Positions 24,496-33,558 of a stretch of DNA of 37,874 nt are shown one piece after another. Each line of letters opens with the position of its first letter. Within the stretch, counting starts at the first letter, position 1. Source of the DNA: Pedobacter sp. (GTDB lineage: Bacteria > Bacteroidota > Bacteroidia > Sphingobacteriales > Sphingobacteriaceae); contig JANXVH010000017.1 of the NCBI GenBank assembly GCA_025351765.1, positions 1 to 37,874 on the forward strand. The letters run 5' to 3'. Below the pieces are notes generated by a model that worked only from the letters and a program-made list of their open reading frames with translations, was not told the origin of the DNA and searched no databases. Position numbers and translations under genes: made by a program.

Positions 24496-25716
24496 ATGTT
24501 TGTAAATTTTATTTTTAAGTGGTTATTGCTTTTGCTCCTCATTAGCCTATTAGCGGGCACGCTTTCGGCATTTTTTTTAGCTGGACTAAATTTGGTAACA
24601 TACTTTAGAGATAATCATAGGCACTTAATTTATTTTCTCCCTCTTGCTGGTTTGGTTGTTGGGTTTGTCTACCACCAATATGGCAAAACTGTAGAACGTG
24701 GTAATAACCTAGTCTTTGATACCATTCATTCACCAAACGATGTAATTCCCTTAAAAATGGCAATTTTAGTGCTTGCAGGCACATTAATAACCCATTTGTT
24801 TGGTGGTTCTGCCGGACGGGAAGGGACAGCGCTTCAAATGTCGGCCTCAGCCGCAGATCAGTTACATGCCCCATTCAAATTGACTGCGCAGGAGCGAACC
24901 CTGGTGATCATCGCTGCACTCAGTGCTGGCTTCGCATCTGTATTTGGAACGCCTATCGCCGGTGCCATTTTCGGCATTGAAGTATTGTTGATTGCCAAAT
25001 TCCCTTATAAAGCGCTTCTTCCTTCTGTAATCGTCGCTTATGGCGCTGATTACGTTGCCAAACTTTGGGGCACAACCCATGTATCTTATAACATCGGCAT
25101 CATTCCTTCAGTTAATGCATACGGAGTAGGTTCAGCTGCGGTTGCAGGGATTTTTTTTGGTCTATCGTCCATTCTTTTTGTATTTCTCATACATAATGTT
25201 TCAAATTTGGGTAAGTTAATTAAATACCCACCGTTTCGGCCGCTAATTGGTGGCGCTATATTGTCTGTGGTGGTAATAGTTTTTGGTCTTTATAAGTATG
25301 TTGGTTTGGGTATTCCTGTCATTTCGGAGGCCTTTAGAAGTTCGATCGCACCTGAAAGTTTTTTGTTGAAAATAATACTCACAGCCTTAACCTTGGGTTT
25401 TGGTTTTAAAGGGGGCGAGGTAACTCCTTTATTTTTCATCGGCGCCACATTAGGGAGCGCGCTTGCTATGTTCCTGCCCCTTCCAGTTGGGTTACTTGCT
25501 GGTATGGGCTTTGTCGCTGTATTTGCTGGCGCAGCTAAAACTCCAGTGGCCTGTATAGCCATGTCAGCCGAGTTGTTTGGCTTGTCTGCTTGTGTTTATG
25601 TCAGTATTGCCTGTATAGGTGCTTATTTTATTTCCGGCTCATTAAGCATATATAATGTTCCTGAAAATAGAGATCCCCGGCACTTTCTCTTCGGCTCTCC
25701 AGCTCTATTTTACTAA
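24496..25716 (+). CDS. CLC-family anion/proton antiporter, possibly fluoride type
   Basis: This is a 406-residue polytopic membrane protein. The gating-glutamate motif is GGSAGREGTALQM (E109). The ordinary CLC motif GSGIP is absent; in its place is ERGNNLVFDTIH (about 67-78), and the third motif region reads GFKGGEVTPLFFIGATLG. From memory, GREGT and the GNN-type substitution mark the CLC-F clade, which expels fluoride rather than chloride; this needs a tree. No fluoride riboswitch is seen upstream. The start at 24496 is chosen because the upstream TTG lies within the -7 box. It is divergent from ftsX. Confidence 0.85.
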   Translation: MFVNFIFKWLLLLLLISLLAGTLSAFFLAGLNLVTYFRDNHRHLIYFLPLAGLVVGFVYHQYGKTVERGNNLVFDTIHSPNDVIPLKMAILVLAGTLITHLFGGSAGREGTALQMSASAADQLHAPFKLTAQERTLVIIAALSAGFASVFGTPIAGAIFGIEVLLIAKFPYKALLPSVIVAYGADYVAKLWGTTHVSYNIGIIPSVNAYGVGSAAVAGIFFGLSSILFVFLIHNVSNLGKLIKYPPFRPLIGGAILSVVVIVFGLYKYVGLGIPVISEAFRSSIAPESFLLKIILTALTLGFGFKGGEVTPLFFIGATLGSALAMFLPLPVGLLAGMGFVAVFAGAAKTPVACIAMSAELFGLSACVYVSIACIGAYFISGSLSIYNVPENRDPRHFLFGSPALFY

Positions 25717-25742
25717 TCTTTTCCAAACCAGACATATTTCCT

Positions 25743-25750
25743 TATTTTTG
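25743..25750 (+). promoter_or_regulatory. -7 box of leuS
   Basis: TATTTTTG matches TAnnTTTG and lies 53 bases before the leuS ATG. A T-box or other leader structure was not recognised in the intervening sequence. Confidence 0.45.
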
Positions 25751-25803
25751 CCTCTCACACAAAAATGCACCACGCTTAGGCAGCGTTAATCAAGACATTA
25801 GTA

Positions 25804-28605
25804 ATGGATTACCAGTTTAAAGAAATAGAGCAGAAGTGGCAAAAACACTGGGCTCAAAATCAAACTTTCAAAGCAGAGACAGAAAATTCAAAACCTAAAT
25901 ATTATGTACTAGATATGTTTCCTTACCCTTCAGGGGCAGGATTACATGTTGGTCATCCTCTTGGTTATATTGCATCAGATATATTTGCACGGTATAAGAG
26001 GTTAAAAGGATTTAATGTGCTTCATCCAATGGGGTACGATTCTTTTGGTTTACCTGCAGAGCAGTACGCCATACAAACTGGTCAGCATCCAGCAATAACT
26101 ACCGAAACCAATATCAATACCTACCGTACCCAATTGGATCAGATAGGTTTCTCATTCGACTGGGGTAGAGAACTCCGCACCAGCGATCCTGAGTATTATA
26201 AATGGACCCAATGGATTTTTATGCAATTGTTTAATTCCTGGTACAACCTGGACACGGACCGTGCTGAAGACATTACCACCCTTATTGAGAAATTTAATGC
26301 TTCGGGCAGCGCTGATGTAAAAGCGGTTTGTGATGAAGATGTAAACGCGTTTTTACCAAGCGACTGGGCAACTATGTCCAGCGAAGAAAAGCAGGCTGAA
26401 CTATTAAAATATCGTTTAACTTACCTAAAGGAGAGTACCGTTAACTGGTGCGCGGCACTGGGCACTGTTCTTGCAAACGATGAAGTTAAAGATGGTTATT
26501 CTGAGCGTGGAGGACACTCCGTTGAGCAAAAGAAAATGATGCAGTGGAGTATGCGTATCTCAGCCTATGCTGAACGTTTGCTGCAAGGTTTAAATACGGT
26601 AGACTGGCCAGAGCCGGTTAAGGAAATGCAACGCAATTGGATTGGCAAGAGTGTAGGCGCAAGCGTGAGGTTTGCTATAGATAATAATGTACCTGCAGGC
26701 ATTGCAGAATATATCGAAGTATTTACTACCCGTGTTGATACTATATTTGGTGTTTCTTATTTGGTGCTTGCGCCAGAGCACGAGTTGGTTTCTGTTTTAA
26801 CAACACCTGCCCAGCAAGATCAAGTCAATAACTATATTGTTCAAACCAAGAAGAAATCTGAGCTGGATCGTATGGCTGATACCAAAACGGTATCAGGAGC
26901 ATTTACCGGCAGTCATGTGATCAATCCCGTAAATGGTGAAAGCGTTCAACTTTGGATTGCCGATTATGTGCTTGCAGGTTATGGTACTGGCGCTGTAATG
27001 GGTGTGCCAAGTGGAGATCAACGCGACTGGTTATTTGCTACGCATTTCAATCTCCCTATTTTACAGATTCTGGACGGGCAAAAAGATATTGACATCCAGG
27101 CAGATCCAACAAAAGAAGGTACTTACATCAACTCAGGATTTATAAATGGCTTAAACTATAAAGAAGCCATCCAATCTTTAAATTTGTGGATTGAAGAAAA
27201 GGGCGTTGGAAAAGCAAAAGTAAATTACCGCATGCGCGATGCCATCTTTGGTCGCCAGCGCTACTGGGGTGAACCTATTCCTGTTTATTTTAAGGACGGA
27301 TTACCTTACCTAATTAAAGAAGAGGAATTACCTTTAATACTACCAGAAATTGATAAATACCTACCAACAGAAACAGGAGAGCCTCCATTGGGCAGGGCAG
27401 AGGATTGGAGTTATGAAGATCAATATGAATACGAATTAAGCACAATGCCGGGCTGGGCAGGATCCAGCTGGTACTGGTACCGTTATATGGATGCAAATAA
27501 TACTAGTGATTTCGCATCTAAAAAAGCCATTGCCTACTGGAAGGATGTGGATCTTTATATTGGGGGCGCAGAGCATGCTACCGGCCACTTGTTGTACAGC
27601 CGTTTCTGGAATAAGTTCCTAAAGGATCTTGGTTACGTTCAAGAGGAGGAACCATTCAAAAAGTTGATCAATCAGGGCATGATTCAGGGCAGAAGCAATT
27701 TTGTATATCGTGTAGTGGATGATGCAGGCAGGGGTACAAATACACTTGTTTCTCAAGGATTAAAGAAGGATTATAAGACGTCCGCACTTCATGTTGATGT
27801 AAATATAGTAGAGAATGAGATTCTAAATGTTGAGAAGTTCAAGCTTTTCAGGCCTGAATTTGCTGATGCTGAATTTATTTTAGAAAATGGTAAATATATC
27901 TGTGGCGTTGATGTCGAAAAGATGTCCAAGTCTAAATTCAATGTGGTTAACCCTGATGTGCTTATTCAAAATTACGGAGCAGACACTTTGCGGATGTATG
28001 AAATGTTCCTGGGGCCGATAGAGCAAAGTAAGCCATGGAATACCAATGGGATTGAGGGGGTGTTCAAATTCTTACGTAAATTCTGGCGTTTGTTCCATAA
28101 CGATCAATGGATATTTAATGTAGAGGATGCCATACCCGCAAAAGCAGAATTAAAGGCGCTACATAAGATTATCAAAAAGGTTCAGGATGATATTGATCGT
28201 TTTTCATTCAATACTTCAGTGTCAAGCTTTATGATCGCTGTTAATGAACTTACGGAGTTGAAGTGTAAAAACAGACAGATACTGGAAGATCTTGTTGTTG
28301 TTCTTGCATCTTACGCACCACATATATGCGAAGAGCTGTGGAGTCTGTTAGGAAACGAGTCTGGAAGTTTATCTTTTGCCACATATCCGCAATTTAAGCC
28401 TGAATATATGGTAGAGGATGAGTTCAGTTATCCCATTTCTGTAAATGGTAAAACGCGTTTAAATTTAAATCTTAGTTTAGCTCTTGAAGTTAAAGAAATA
28501 GAAGAAACCGTGCTGGGTAGCGAAGAGGTACAAAAATACCTTGACGGCAGAATACCTAAGAAAGTTATAGTGGTAAAAGGAAGAATAGTGAATATTGTTA
28601 TTTAG
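25804..28605 (+). CDS. leuS: Leucyl-tRNA synthetase
   Basis: This 933-residue class I synthetase charges tRNA-Leu. The HIGH-type motif is HVGHP at 48-52 and the KMSKS loop is at 706-710. The editing domain (CP1, about 220-420) contains the TTRVDTIFGVSYLVLAPEH block and GTGAVMGVPSGDQRD. The protein is longer than the E. coli enzyme (860) because of insertions near 150-220 (after NLDTDRAEDITTLIEKF) and 640-700 (before KMSKS), which I believe are usual in Bacteroidota. The last codons and the stop are part of a long perfect hairpin. Confidence 0.98.
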   Translation: MDYQFKEIEQKWQKHWAQNQTFKAETENSKPKYYVLDMFPYPSGAGLHVGHPLGYIASDIFARYKRLKGFNVLHPMGYDSFGLPAEQYAIQTGQHPAITTETNINTYRTQLDQIGFSFDWGRELRTSDPEYYKWTQWIFMQLFNSWYNLDTDRAEDITTLIEKFNASGSADVKAVCDEDVNAFLPSDWATMSSEEKQAELLKYRLTYLKESTVNWCAALGTVLANDEVKDGYSERGGHSVEQKKMMQWSMRISAYAERLLQGLNTVDWPEPVKEMQRNWIGKSVGASVRFAIDNNVPAGIAEYIEVFTTRVDTIFGVSYLVLAPEHELVSVLTTPAQQDQVNNYIVQTKKKSELDRMADTKTVSGAFTGSHVINPVNGESVQLWIADYVLAGYGTGAVMGVPSGDQRDWLFATHFNLPILQILDGQKDIDIQADPTKEGTYINSGFINGLNYKEAIQSLNLWIEEKGVGKAKVNYRMRDAIFGRQRYWGEPIPVYFKDGLPYLIKEEELPLILPEIDKYLPTETGEPPLGRAEDWSYEDQYEYELSTMPGWAGSSWYWYRYMDANNTSDFASKKAIAYWKDVDLYIGGAEHATGHLLYSRFWNKFLKDLGYVQEEEPFKKLINQGMIQGRSNFVYRVVDDAGRGTNTLVSQGLKKDYKTSALHVDVNIVENEILNVEKFKLFRPEFADAEFILENGKYICGVDVEKMSKSKFNVVNPDVLIQNYGADTLRMYEMFLGPIEQSKPWNTNGIEGVFKFLRKFWRLFHNDQWIFNVEDAIPAKAELKALHKIIKKVQDDIDRFSFNTSVSSFMIAVNELTELKCKNRQILEDLVVVLASYAPHICEELWSLLGNESGSLSFATYPQFKPEYMVEDEFSYPISVNGKTRLNLNLSLALEVKEIEETVLGSEEVQKYLDGRIPKKVIVVKGRIVNIVI

Positions 28606-28620
28606 CAATATTCACTATTC
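28583..28620 (+). terminator. leuS terminator with 15-bp perfect stem
   Basis: GAATAGTGAATATTG (28583-28597) and CAATATTCACTATTC (28606-28620) are exact complements around an 8-base loop containing the leuS stop TAG. TTTTT follows. It separates leuS from the convergent GH32 gene that ends at 28631. Confidence 0.85.
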
Positions 28621-28630
28621 TTTTTAAGTC

Positions 28631-30274
28631 TTATCTCCAGATAGATTTAACACTGTAAATCTCCAGATTTTTAATCTCGGTGTTATTGCCCCAGAAATGT
28701 AATCCTTCTTTACTCTCGGGATTCGGCAGGCGAGCCATAGAATAAGAATATTTTCCTCCATCTATAAAGACTTCGATAGATGTTCTATCTACAAATATAT
28801 CAGCTATGATCTCCATACTGCCTAATTTTTCAGGGGAATAGAGTACACCATTAATCGTGTTAAAATTCATGTCGTAATCCAGTATACGCTGGGTAAACAA
28901 GTTAAATCCCGCGCTGGTTGCATAAGATAATTTAATGGTGGCTTTTATTCTAAATCGGTCTGAATTGTAGAATTTCTTAAGTTTAGCATTGGCATCGTCC
29001 GGAGTCAACGTTGGCCATTCCTGTACTTTTTCAAAAAGTTGTTCAGTTTCCTTAATCGGTGAGCTGAACAACCTGGGGCCATCCTTTGTAGTTTTTAGCT
29101 TTAGTTCCGTAGGCAAAAGCATCATGTTATTAAATGGCATATCTGGTTGTTGCACTCTTCCCCATCCAATTTGGATCCTTCTTGGATCGCTTTTTGGCAT
29201 ATTTGTAAATGTTTGTGCGGCATAGATGGTGCCAGTGGTATATTGATACTTCCCGTGTTCTGGGGTAAAGGTTTTTCCATCAAATGATCCAATCATATAG
29301 GTATTAGAAGCTCCGTACATCACCCATTTTGTCTTGCTTTTATCATCATCAATTGGTAGCTCAAACAAATCCGGACATTCCCAGAAGCCTGTAATGTGGC
29401 TTTCAAAAGTCCATTCTTTTAAATTATTTGAATTATAGATAGAGTGTCCATCTCTTTCGTTAAGTACCATCACCCAATGGTTTCCTGGTTTATACCAAAA
29501 TACACGAGGATCACGGGTATCCTTGCTATTCCATTTGGCTTTAGAATCAATAACTGGATTGCCTGAATACTTAGCCCAAGTCCTCCCTTTGTCAAGACTG
29601 TAAGCGATACATTGAATTTCTTTATCGGGGTTGTCCACTGTATAAGCTGCAACCATAGGAGGCGTTTTTCTGTTACCAAAACCAGAGGTGTTTTGATAAT
29701 CGATTACTGCTGATCCTGAAAACATAGTGCCCAACTTGTCAGGATGCAAGGCCACAGCCAGCTCCTCCCAATGGATCATATCCTTACTTACTGCATGGCC
29801 CCATGACATGTTTTCCCATTCTCTTTCATAAGGGTTGTGTTGGTAGAATAAGTGGTATTCACCTTCATAGAAAATCATGCCGTTCGGATCGTTTATCCAT
29901 CCTCTTCTTGTAGTGAAGTGATATTGCGGGCGGTTTTTTTCATGATAGATAGAATCTTGGCCATTAATTTTATCGTCTTGATAAACCTTGCTTAACCCTG
30001 CTGCATCACCATCATAACTAATCTTTATTGTCTTTCCTTTAAAAGCGCTTACATCTGTAAAAGTCCAATACTCAGGATCGGCGGATAACCTGATTACAAA
30101 AGACTGTTCCAGTTTACCTCCAACTTCAAGGCGCATAGGGGCTCTATTTTGCTTTTGTGAAATCGGAAAATTAAGGTATTTCTTGGTAATTTTAATTGAA
30201 ATGTCTGCTGCTGACGCGATTCCGCATTGCAAAATTAATGCTGCGTTTACGATGTTTTTAAGAACAGAATACAT
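28631..30274 (-). CDS. Secreted glycoside hydrolase family 32 (levanase/inulinase/invertase type)
   Basis: This is a 547-residue enzyme. A signal peptide (about 1-22, cleavage near ASA-AD) is followed by a beta-rich N-terminal domain (about 24-110) resembling DUF4980. The five-bladed propeller of GH32 spans about 115-420 and the C-terminal beta-sandwich about 430-545. The catalytic set is intact: nucleophile D129 in WINDPNG (126-132), transition-state residue in RDP (254-256), and acid/base E299 in the EC motif. It cleaves fructose from levan, inulin or sucrose; which one cannot be read from sequence. No SusC/SusD pair lies beside it, so it is not in a classic polysaccharide locus. A possible -7-like box TACTTTCG is at 30319-30326. 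Confidence 0.93.
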   Translation of the reverse strand: MYSVLKNIVNAALILQCGIASAADISIKITKKYLNFPISQKQNRAPMRLEVGGKLEQSFVIRLSADPEYWTFTDVSAFKGKTIKISYDGDAAGLSKVYQDDKINGQDSIYHEKNRPQYHFTTRRGWINDPNGMIFYEGEYHLFYQHNPYEREWENMSWGHAVSKDMIHWEELAVALHPDKLGTMFSGSAVIDYQNTSGFGNRKTPPMVAAYTVDNPDKEIQCIAYSLDKGRTWAKYSGNPVIDSKAKWNSKDTRDPRVFWYKPGNHWVMVLNERDGHSIYNSNNLKEWTFESHITGFWECPDLFELPIDDDKSKTKWVMYGASNTYMIGSFDGKTFTPEHGKYQYTTGTIYAAQTFTNMPKSDPRRIQIGWGRVQQPDMPFNNMMLLPTELKLKTTKDGPRLFSSPIKETEQLFEKVQEWPTLTPDDANAKLKKFYNSDRFRIKATIKLSYATSAGFNLFTQRILDYDMNFNTINGVLYSPEKLGSMEIIADIFVDRTSIEVFIDGGKYSYSMARLPNPESKEGLHFWGNNTEIKNLEIYSVKSIWR

Positions 30275-30588
30275 ACTAGATTTAGGTTTGGTTATTTGCC
30301 AGGTTTTACACGCAAAAACGAAAGTATGAAAATATAATCAATTCATCATGGCCCAATAAAGTATCAGATTATACCTGGCTTCGGTCTGGGTAGTACCTGC
30401 CTTCGGTCTGGGTAGTACCGTCGGTTATCCATTCGGTATCCGTTGGTTATCCTTTCCGTATCGTTGGTATATCTAAATAATACTTCAAGTATCATTATAC
30501 GATACCCCTATGATTCTAAAAATACGGCGCTAACAAGGATGGGACACGGAGTTGAGCAAACCCCTATCGCCATTACGAACTGTCATGT
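30275..30588. other. Intergenic region between GH32 and RRM genes
   Basis: This 314-base gap holds the probable GH32 promoter (near 30319-30326), the 11-bp-period repeat block and a 13-bp near-palindrome ATACTTCAAGTAT at about 30480. A plus-strand open frame (30443-30640) crosses the repeats and antisense RRM coding DNA and is not believed to be a gene. No tRNA or small RNA was recognised. Confidence 0.5.
30373..30470. repeat. Tandem repeats with an 11-bp period
   Basis: Two 22-bp units lie head to tail at 30373-30394 and 30395-30416; they differ at one base and share the core CTTCGGTCTGGGTAGT. After a short bridge, four 11-bp units follow (30427-30437, 30438-30448, 30449-30459, 30460-30470) of the form ATCCnTTsGGT with drift. 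The whole block is intergenic, downstream of the RRM gene and upstream of GH32, both on the minus strand. Confidence 0.85.
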
Positions 30589-30951
30589 TTATCGGGAAAT
30601 TAGCTTACGAGGACGTTTTGTGTTTAAAGTTGGTTCCTGATTTGGCTGACTAACCTTGTCCTCATTGTCGAAGTGGTTTGTTCGAAATACCCTAGGCTTC
30701 TTTTCCCTATCCTCGTCGGCAATTTTAACTGTAATTTTTCGGCCTTTAAAAACAGTACCGTGTAACACGGCAACGGCTCGGTCTGCACCGGTCTCGTCAA
30801 GCATTTCAATAAAGCCAAATCCTTTGTGCTTGTTGCTTACTTTGTCCACTATCAGGTTAATGCTATGTATTATTCCATAACAGCTGAACATTTTAGTGAG
30901 TTCCTCGTCCTGAATGTCTGGCGGGTAGCCCGCAATAAAAAGTTTTATCAT
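30589..30951 (-). CDS. RRM-type RNA-binding protein
   Basis: This 120-residue protein has one RNA-recognition motif at about 1-80: RNP2 is LFIAGY at 4-9 and RNP1 is KGFGFIEM at 43-50, with the stacking aromatics in place. The C-terminal 40 residues are basic and disordered (EKKPRVFRTNHFDNEDK... KRPRKLISR), which would add RNA contacts. Such short RRM proteins are common in Bacteroidota and have been linked to RNA regulation. It has its own promoter. Confidence 0.9.
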   Translation of the reverse strand: MIKLFIAGYPPDIQDEELTKMFSCYGIIHSINLIVDKVSNKHKGFGFIEMLDETGADRAVAVLHGTVFKGRKITVKIADEDREKKPRVFRTNHFDNEDKVSQPNQEPTLNTKRPRKLISR

Positions 30952-30967
30952 GTTATAAATAGTGGCT

Positions 30968-30998
30968 CAAAGGTAATGGTAAATAGGATAACAATCAA
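30968..30998 (-). promoter_or_regulatory. Promoter of the RRM gene
   Basis: On the minus strand a TTG (complement of 30996-30998) and TACCTTTG (30975-30968) are 20 bases apart, matching the Bacteroidota consensus. The leader would be about 10-15 bases. Confidence 0.6.
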
Positions 30999-31145
30999 CA
31001 TCTGATGCAGGGATAAATTGCCAGGATTTTACACCGATAAAAAAGGGTTCTTCACCGATATTTGCCCCCTAGTTATCTAAAATCCATTGTAGCTGAGTGT
31101 AACAAATACTACCTTGCGCAGACTAATTGAAGAAATAAAAAATAT

Positions 31146-33557
31146 ATGAAAAGAATTATACTTTTACTTGCGGGAATAGGGGTGTTAACCACTGCTAAAG
31201 CGCAGTTTCCAATGGGCGGAGGGGTATCTCAAAAACCAAAAATTTTAGGTCGTATTACTGCTATTGTGATTGATTCTGCTACAAAAAAGCCTGTAGATTA
31301 TGCGAGTGTTGCATTAACAAAAGCAACAACAAACAAATCGGTTAACGGTGGTGTTACAGATGAAAAGGGAAAAGTAGTGCTGCAAAGTATTGCACCTGAT
31401 TCTTATGTAATGTCTATTGGTTTTCTGGGGTATAAAACCAAATCGGTTATGGTAACTACCAGTCCTGAAAAACCTGATTATAATGCGGGTACTATTTACC
31501 TTGCTTCAATTGAAAGCAACTTGAAAGAGGTATCCGTTGTTGGGCAAAAAGCAATGATCGAAAATAAAGTAGATAGGTTAGTCTATAACGCAGAGGCAGA
31601 TATAACCAATGCAGGGGGCGATGCTACTGATGTGATGCGTAAAGTACCCATGCTTTCGGTAGATATGAATGGGAACGTTCAGTTGCGAGGTAGCGCCGTT
31701 AGGGTGCTCATTAATGGAAAACCTTCGGGCACAATGGCAAACAGCGTTGCAGATGCCTTAAAAATGATTCCTGCAGAGCAAATCAAAAGCGTAGAAGTAA
31801 TAACCAGCCCTTCCGCTAAATATGATGCAGAAGGATCGGGAGGTATTATAAACATCATCACAAAGAAGAGCAACGCTGAAGGTACAAGTGGAAGCATTAA
31901 CACTTCTGTTGGTACCAGATCTAACAACGGTGCTTTTAACCTAAACACTAAAACAGGCAGATTGGCCCTAACTACTAGTCTTGGTTTAAACCATGCCTAC
32001 CCTCAAAATTCTCATGTGCAGAATTTCAATAATTCTATAGTTAATGGGGTAACAAGTACTATTTCCCAGGATGGGTATTCTAAATGGTCTAGGGTGGGCT
32101 ATAACGGAAGTGCCGGGTTGGATTATGATCTAAATGCTTATAATAACTTTTCATCCAATGTTAAACTTAATAGTTTTTCAAATGGGGGTCCCGGCAGCAC
32201 AGATATCAATGCAAATAACTTGCTTTCCCGTAATATTAGAGATATGGACATGGGATTTCGAAACATGGACTGGACTGCTGATTATAGGAAGACGAGTAAG
32301 AGAGAAGGGGAAGAGTTTAGCGTTTCTGGACAGCTTTCTACAGGCAGGAATACCAGTGATTTCTCCAATGAGTTTGTGGGGATTACTATACCGTCTTCTT
32401 TAACAGTTATTGGAAGCAATACCGGTAAGAACAATGAATATACATTGCAAAGCGATTACGTTTATCCGTTTAGCAAGACCACAATGTTAGAAACAGGGAT
32501 TAAAGGGATTGCAAGAAAGATTACCAGCAATTATGATCAGGCTGCGCAGGATTTTGATTATGATCAAAATGTGGCATCTGTTTATGGAGTATTAGGATTT
32601 AAGCTCACCAAAAAGATCACAGCAAAAGCCGGTTTAAGGGCAGAGTATACAAAAATAGATGGCTTGGCAGGGAATGCATTAAGTTTTAATAATGATTATT
32701 TTAATTTATTCCCCAGCGCAATAATTTCTCAAAACCTGAGTGCAATGAGTACTGTTAAGGTAAGCTACAACCGCAGGGTGCAACGGCCTAGTTTGTTCTA
32801 TTTGAACCCGTTCAGGAATCAAAGTGACGTGTTCAATCCAATGGAGGGTAATCCGAAGCTATCTCCAGAACTTACCGATAACATAGAACTCGGTTATTCT
32901 ACGTTTATTAAAGGATCTGTTATCAATGCGTCTGTATTCTACAGAAATACGCAAGATGTAATTGAAAGTACTATCAAGCCAATTGAAGATGGGAAGAACT
33001 TAACAACCTATACTAACGTTGGTACAAGTAGGTCTTACGGATTCAATGTTTTTGGATCTTATAATCCAAAACCGAAGTGGACATTGATGAGTAACTTTGG
33101 ATTAAACACTTATGAAGTTAACAACAGCAACAGCAATGTAGGCACAGGAACGTTAGTTAATTACAATATTTTTGCCAGGTCTGCATATGGTTTTAATGGA
33201 GGTTGGAGTACAGAGCTTTGGGGAGTGATCAATTCGCCGAAGCGTACTTTTCAGGGTAAGACTGACATGATGTACTTTTACGGCGGCGCCGTAAAAAAGC
33301 AAATCTTAAATAAAAAGGCTACGGTTGGGTTAAATGTATTAAACCCCTTTAGCAGAGATCTTAATATTAAGACGGTGAATAGAACGCAAACTTCAGTTCA
33401 GAGTACCGATATTCATTACCCGCTTCGCTCTTTTGGCGTCAATTTTAGTTATAATTTTGGTAAGCTTAAGTTTACCCAGAAGAAAACAGTTAAGAATGAC
33501 GATTTGAAAAAAGATGAGCAACAACAGGGCGGTGGCTTGGGTGGTGTGCAGCCTTAA
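31146..33557 (+). CDS. Outer-membrane beta-barrel protein, TonB-receptor-like
   Basis: This is an 803-residue outer-membrane protein. A signal peptide (about 1-19, ending AKA-Q) is followed by a carboxypeptidase-regulatory-like domain (about 34-115), a plug-like domain (about 130-245, with DVMRKVPMLSVDMNGNVQLRGSAVRVLINGKPSG) and a large beta-barrel of the Omp_b-brl_3 type (about 250-775). The last residues (GGGLGGVQP) form a glycine-rich tail beyond the last strand. Lack of a SusD partner suggests it is not a SusC. Ligand unknown. The stop is one base from the convergent oligopeptide-binding gene. Confidence 0.88.
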   Translation: MKRIILLLAGIGVLTTAKAQFPMGGGVSQKPKILGRITAIVIDSATKKPVDYASVALTKATTNKSVNGGVTDEKGKVVLQSIAPDSYVMSIGFLGYKTKSVMVTTSPEKPDYNAGTIYLASIESNLKEVSVVGQKAMIENKVDRLVYNAEADITNAGGDATDVMRKVPMLSVDMNGNVQLRGSAVRVLINGKPSGTMANSVADALKMIPAEQIKSVEVITSPSAKYDAEGSGGIINIITKKSNAEGTSGSINTSVGTRSNNGAFNLNTKTGRLALTTSLGLNHAYPQNSHVQNFNNSIVNGVTSTISQDGYSKWSRVGYNGSAGLDYDLNAYNNFSSNVKLNSFSNGGPGSTDINANNLLSRNIRDMDMGFRNMDWTADYRKTSKREGEEFSVSGQLSTGRNTSDFSNEFVGITIPSSLTVIGSNTGKNNEYTLQSDYVYPFSKTTMLETGIKGIARKITSNYDQAAQDFDYDQNVASVYGVLGFKLTKKITAKAGLRAEYTKIDGLAGNALSFNNDYFNLFPSAIISQNLSAMSTVKVSYNRRVQRPSLFYLNPFRNQSDVFNPMEGNPKLSPELTDNIELGYSTFIKGSVINASVFYRNTQDVIESTIKPIEDGKNLTTYTNVGTSRSYGFNVFGSYNPKPKWTLMSNFGLNTYEVNNSNSNVGTGTLVNYNIFARSAYGFNGGWSTELWGVINSPKRTFQGKTDMMYFYGGAVKKQILNKKATVGLNVLNPFSRDLNIKTVNRTQTSVQSTDIHYPLRSFGVNFSYNFGKLKFTQKKTVKNDDLKKDEQQQGGGLGGVQP

Positions 33558-33558
33558 G

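Noticed and set aside
30443..30640. 65-codon plus-strand frame
   Set aside because: It spans tandem repeats and antisense RRM coding sequence; no ribosome site or domain.
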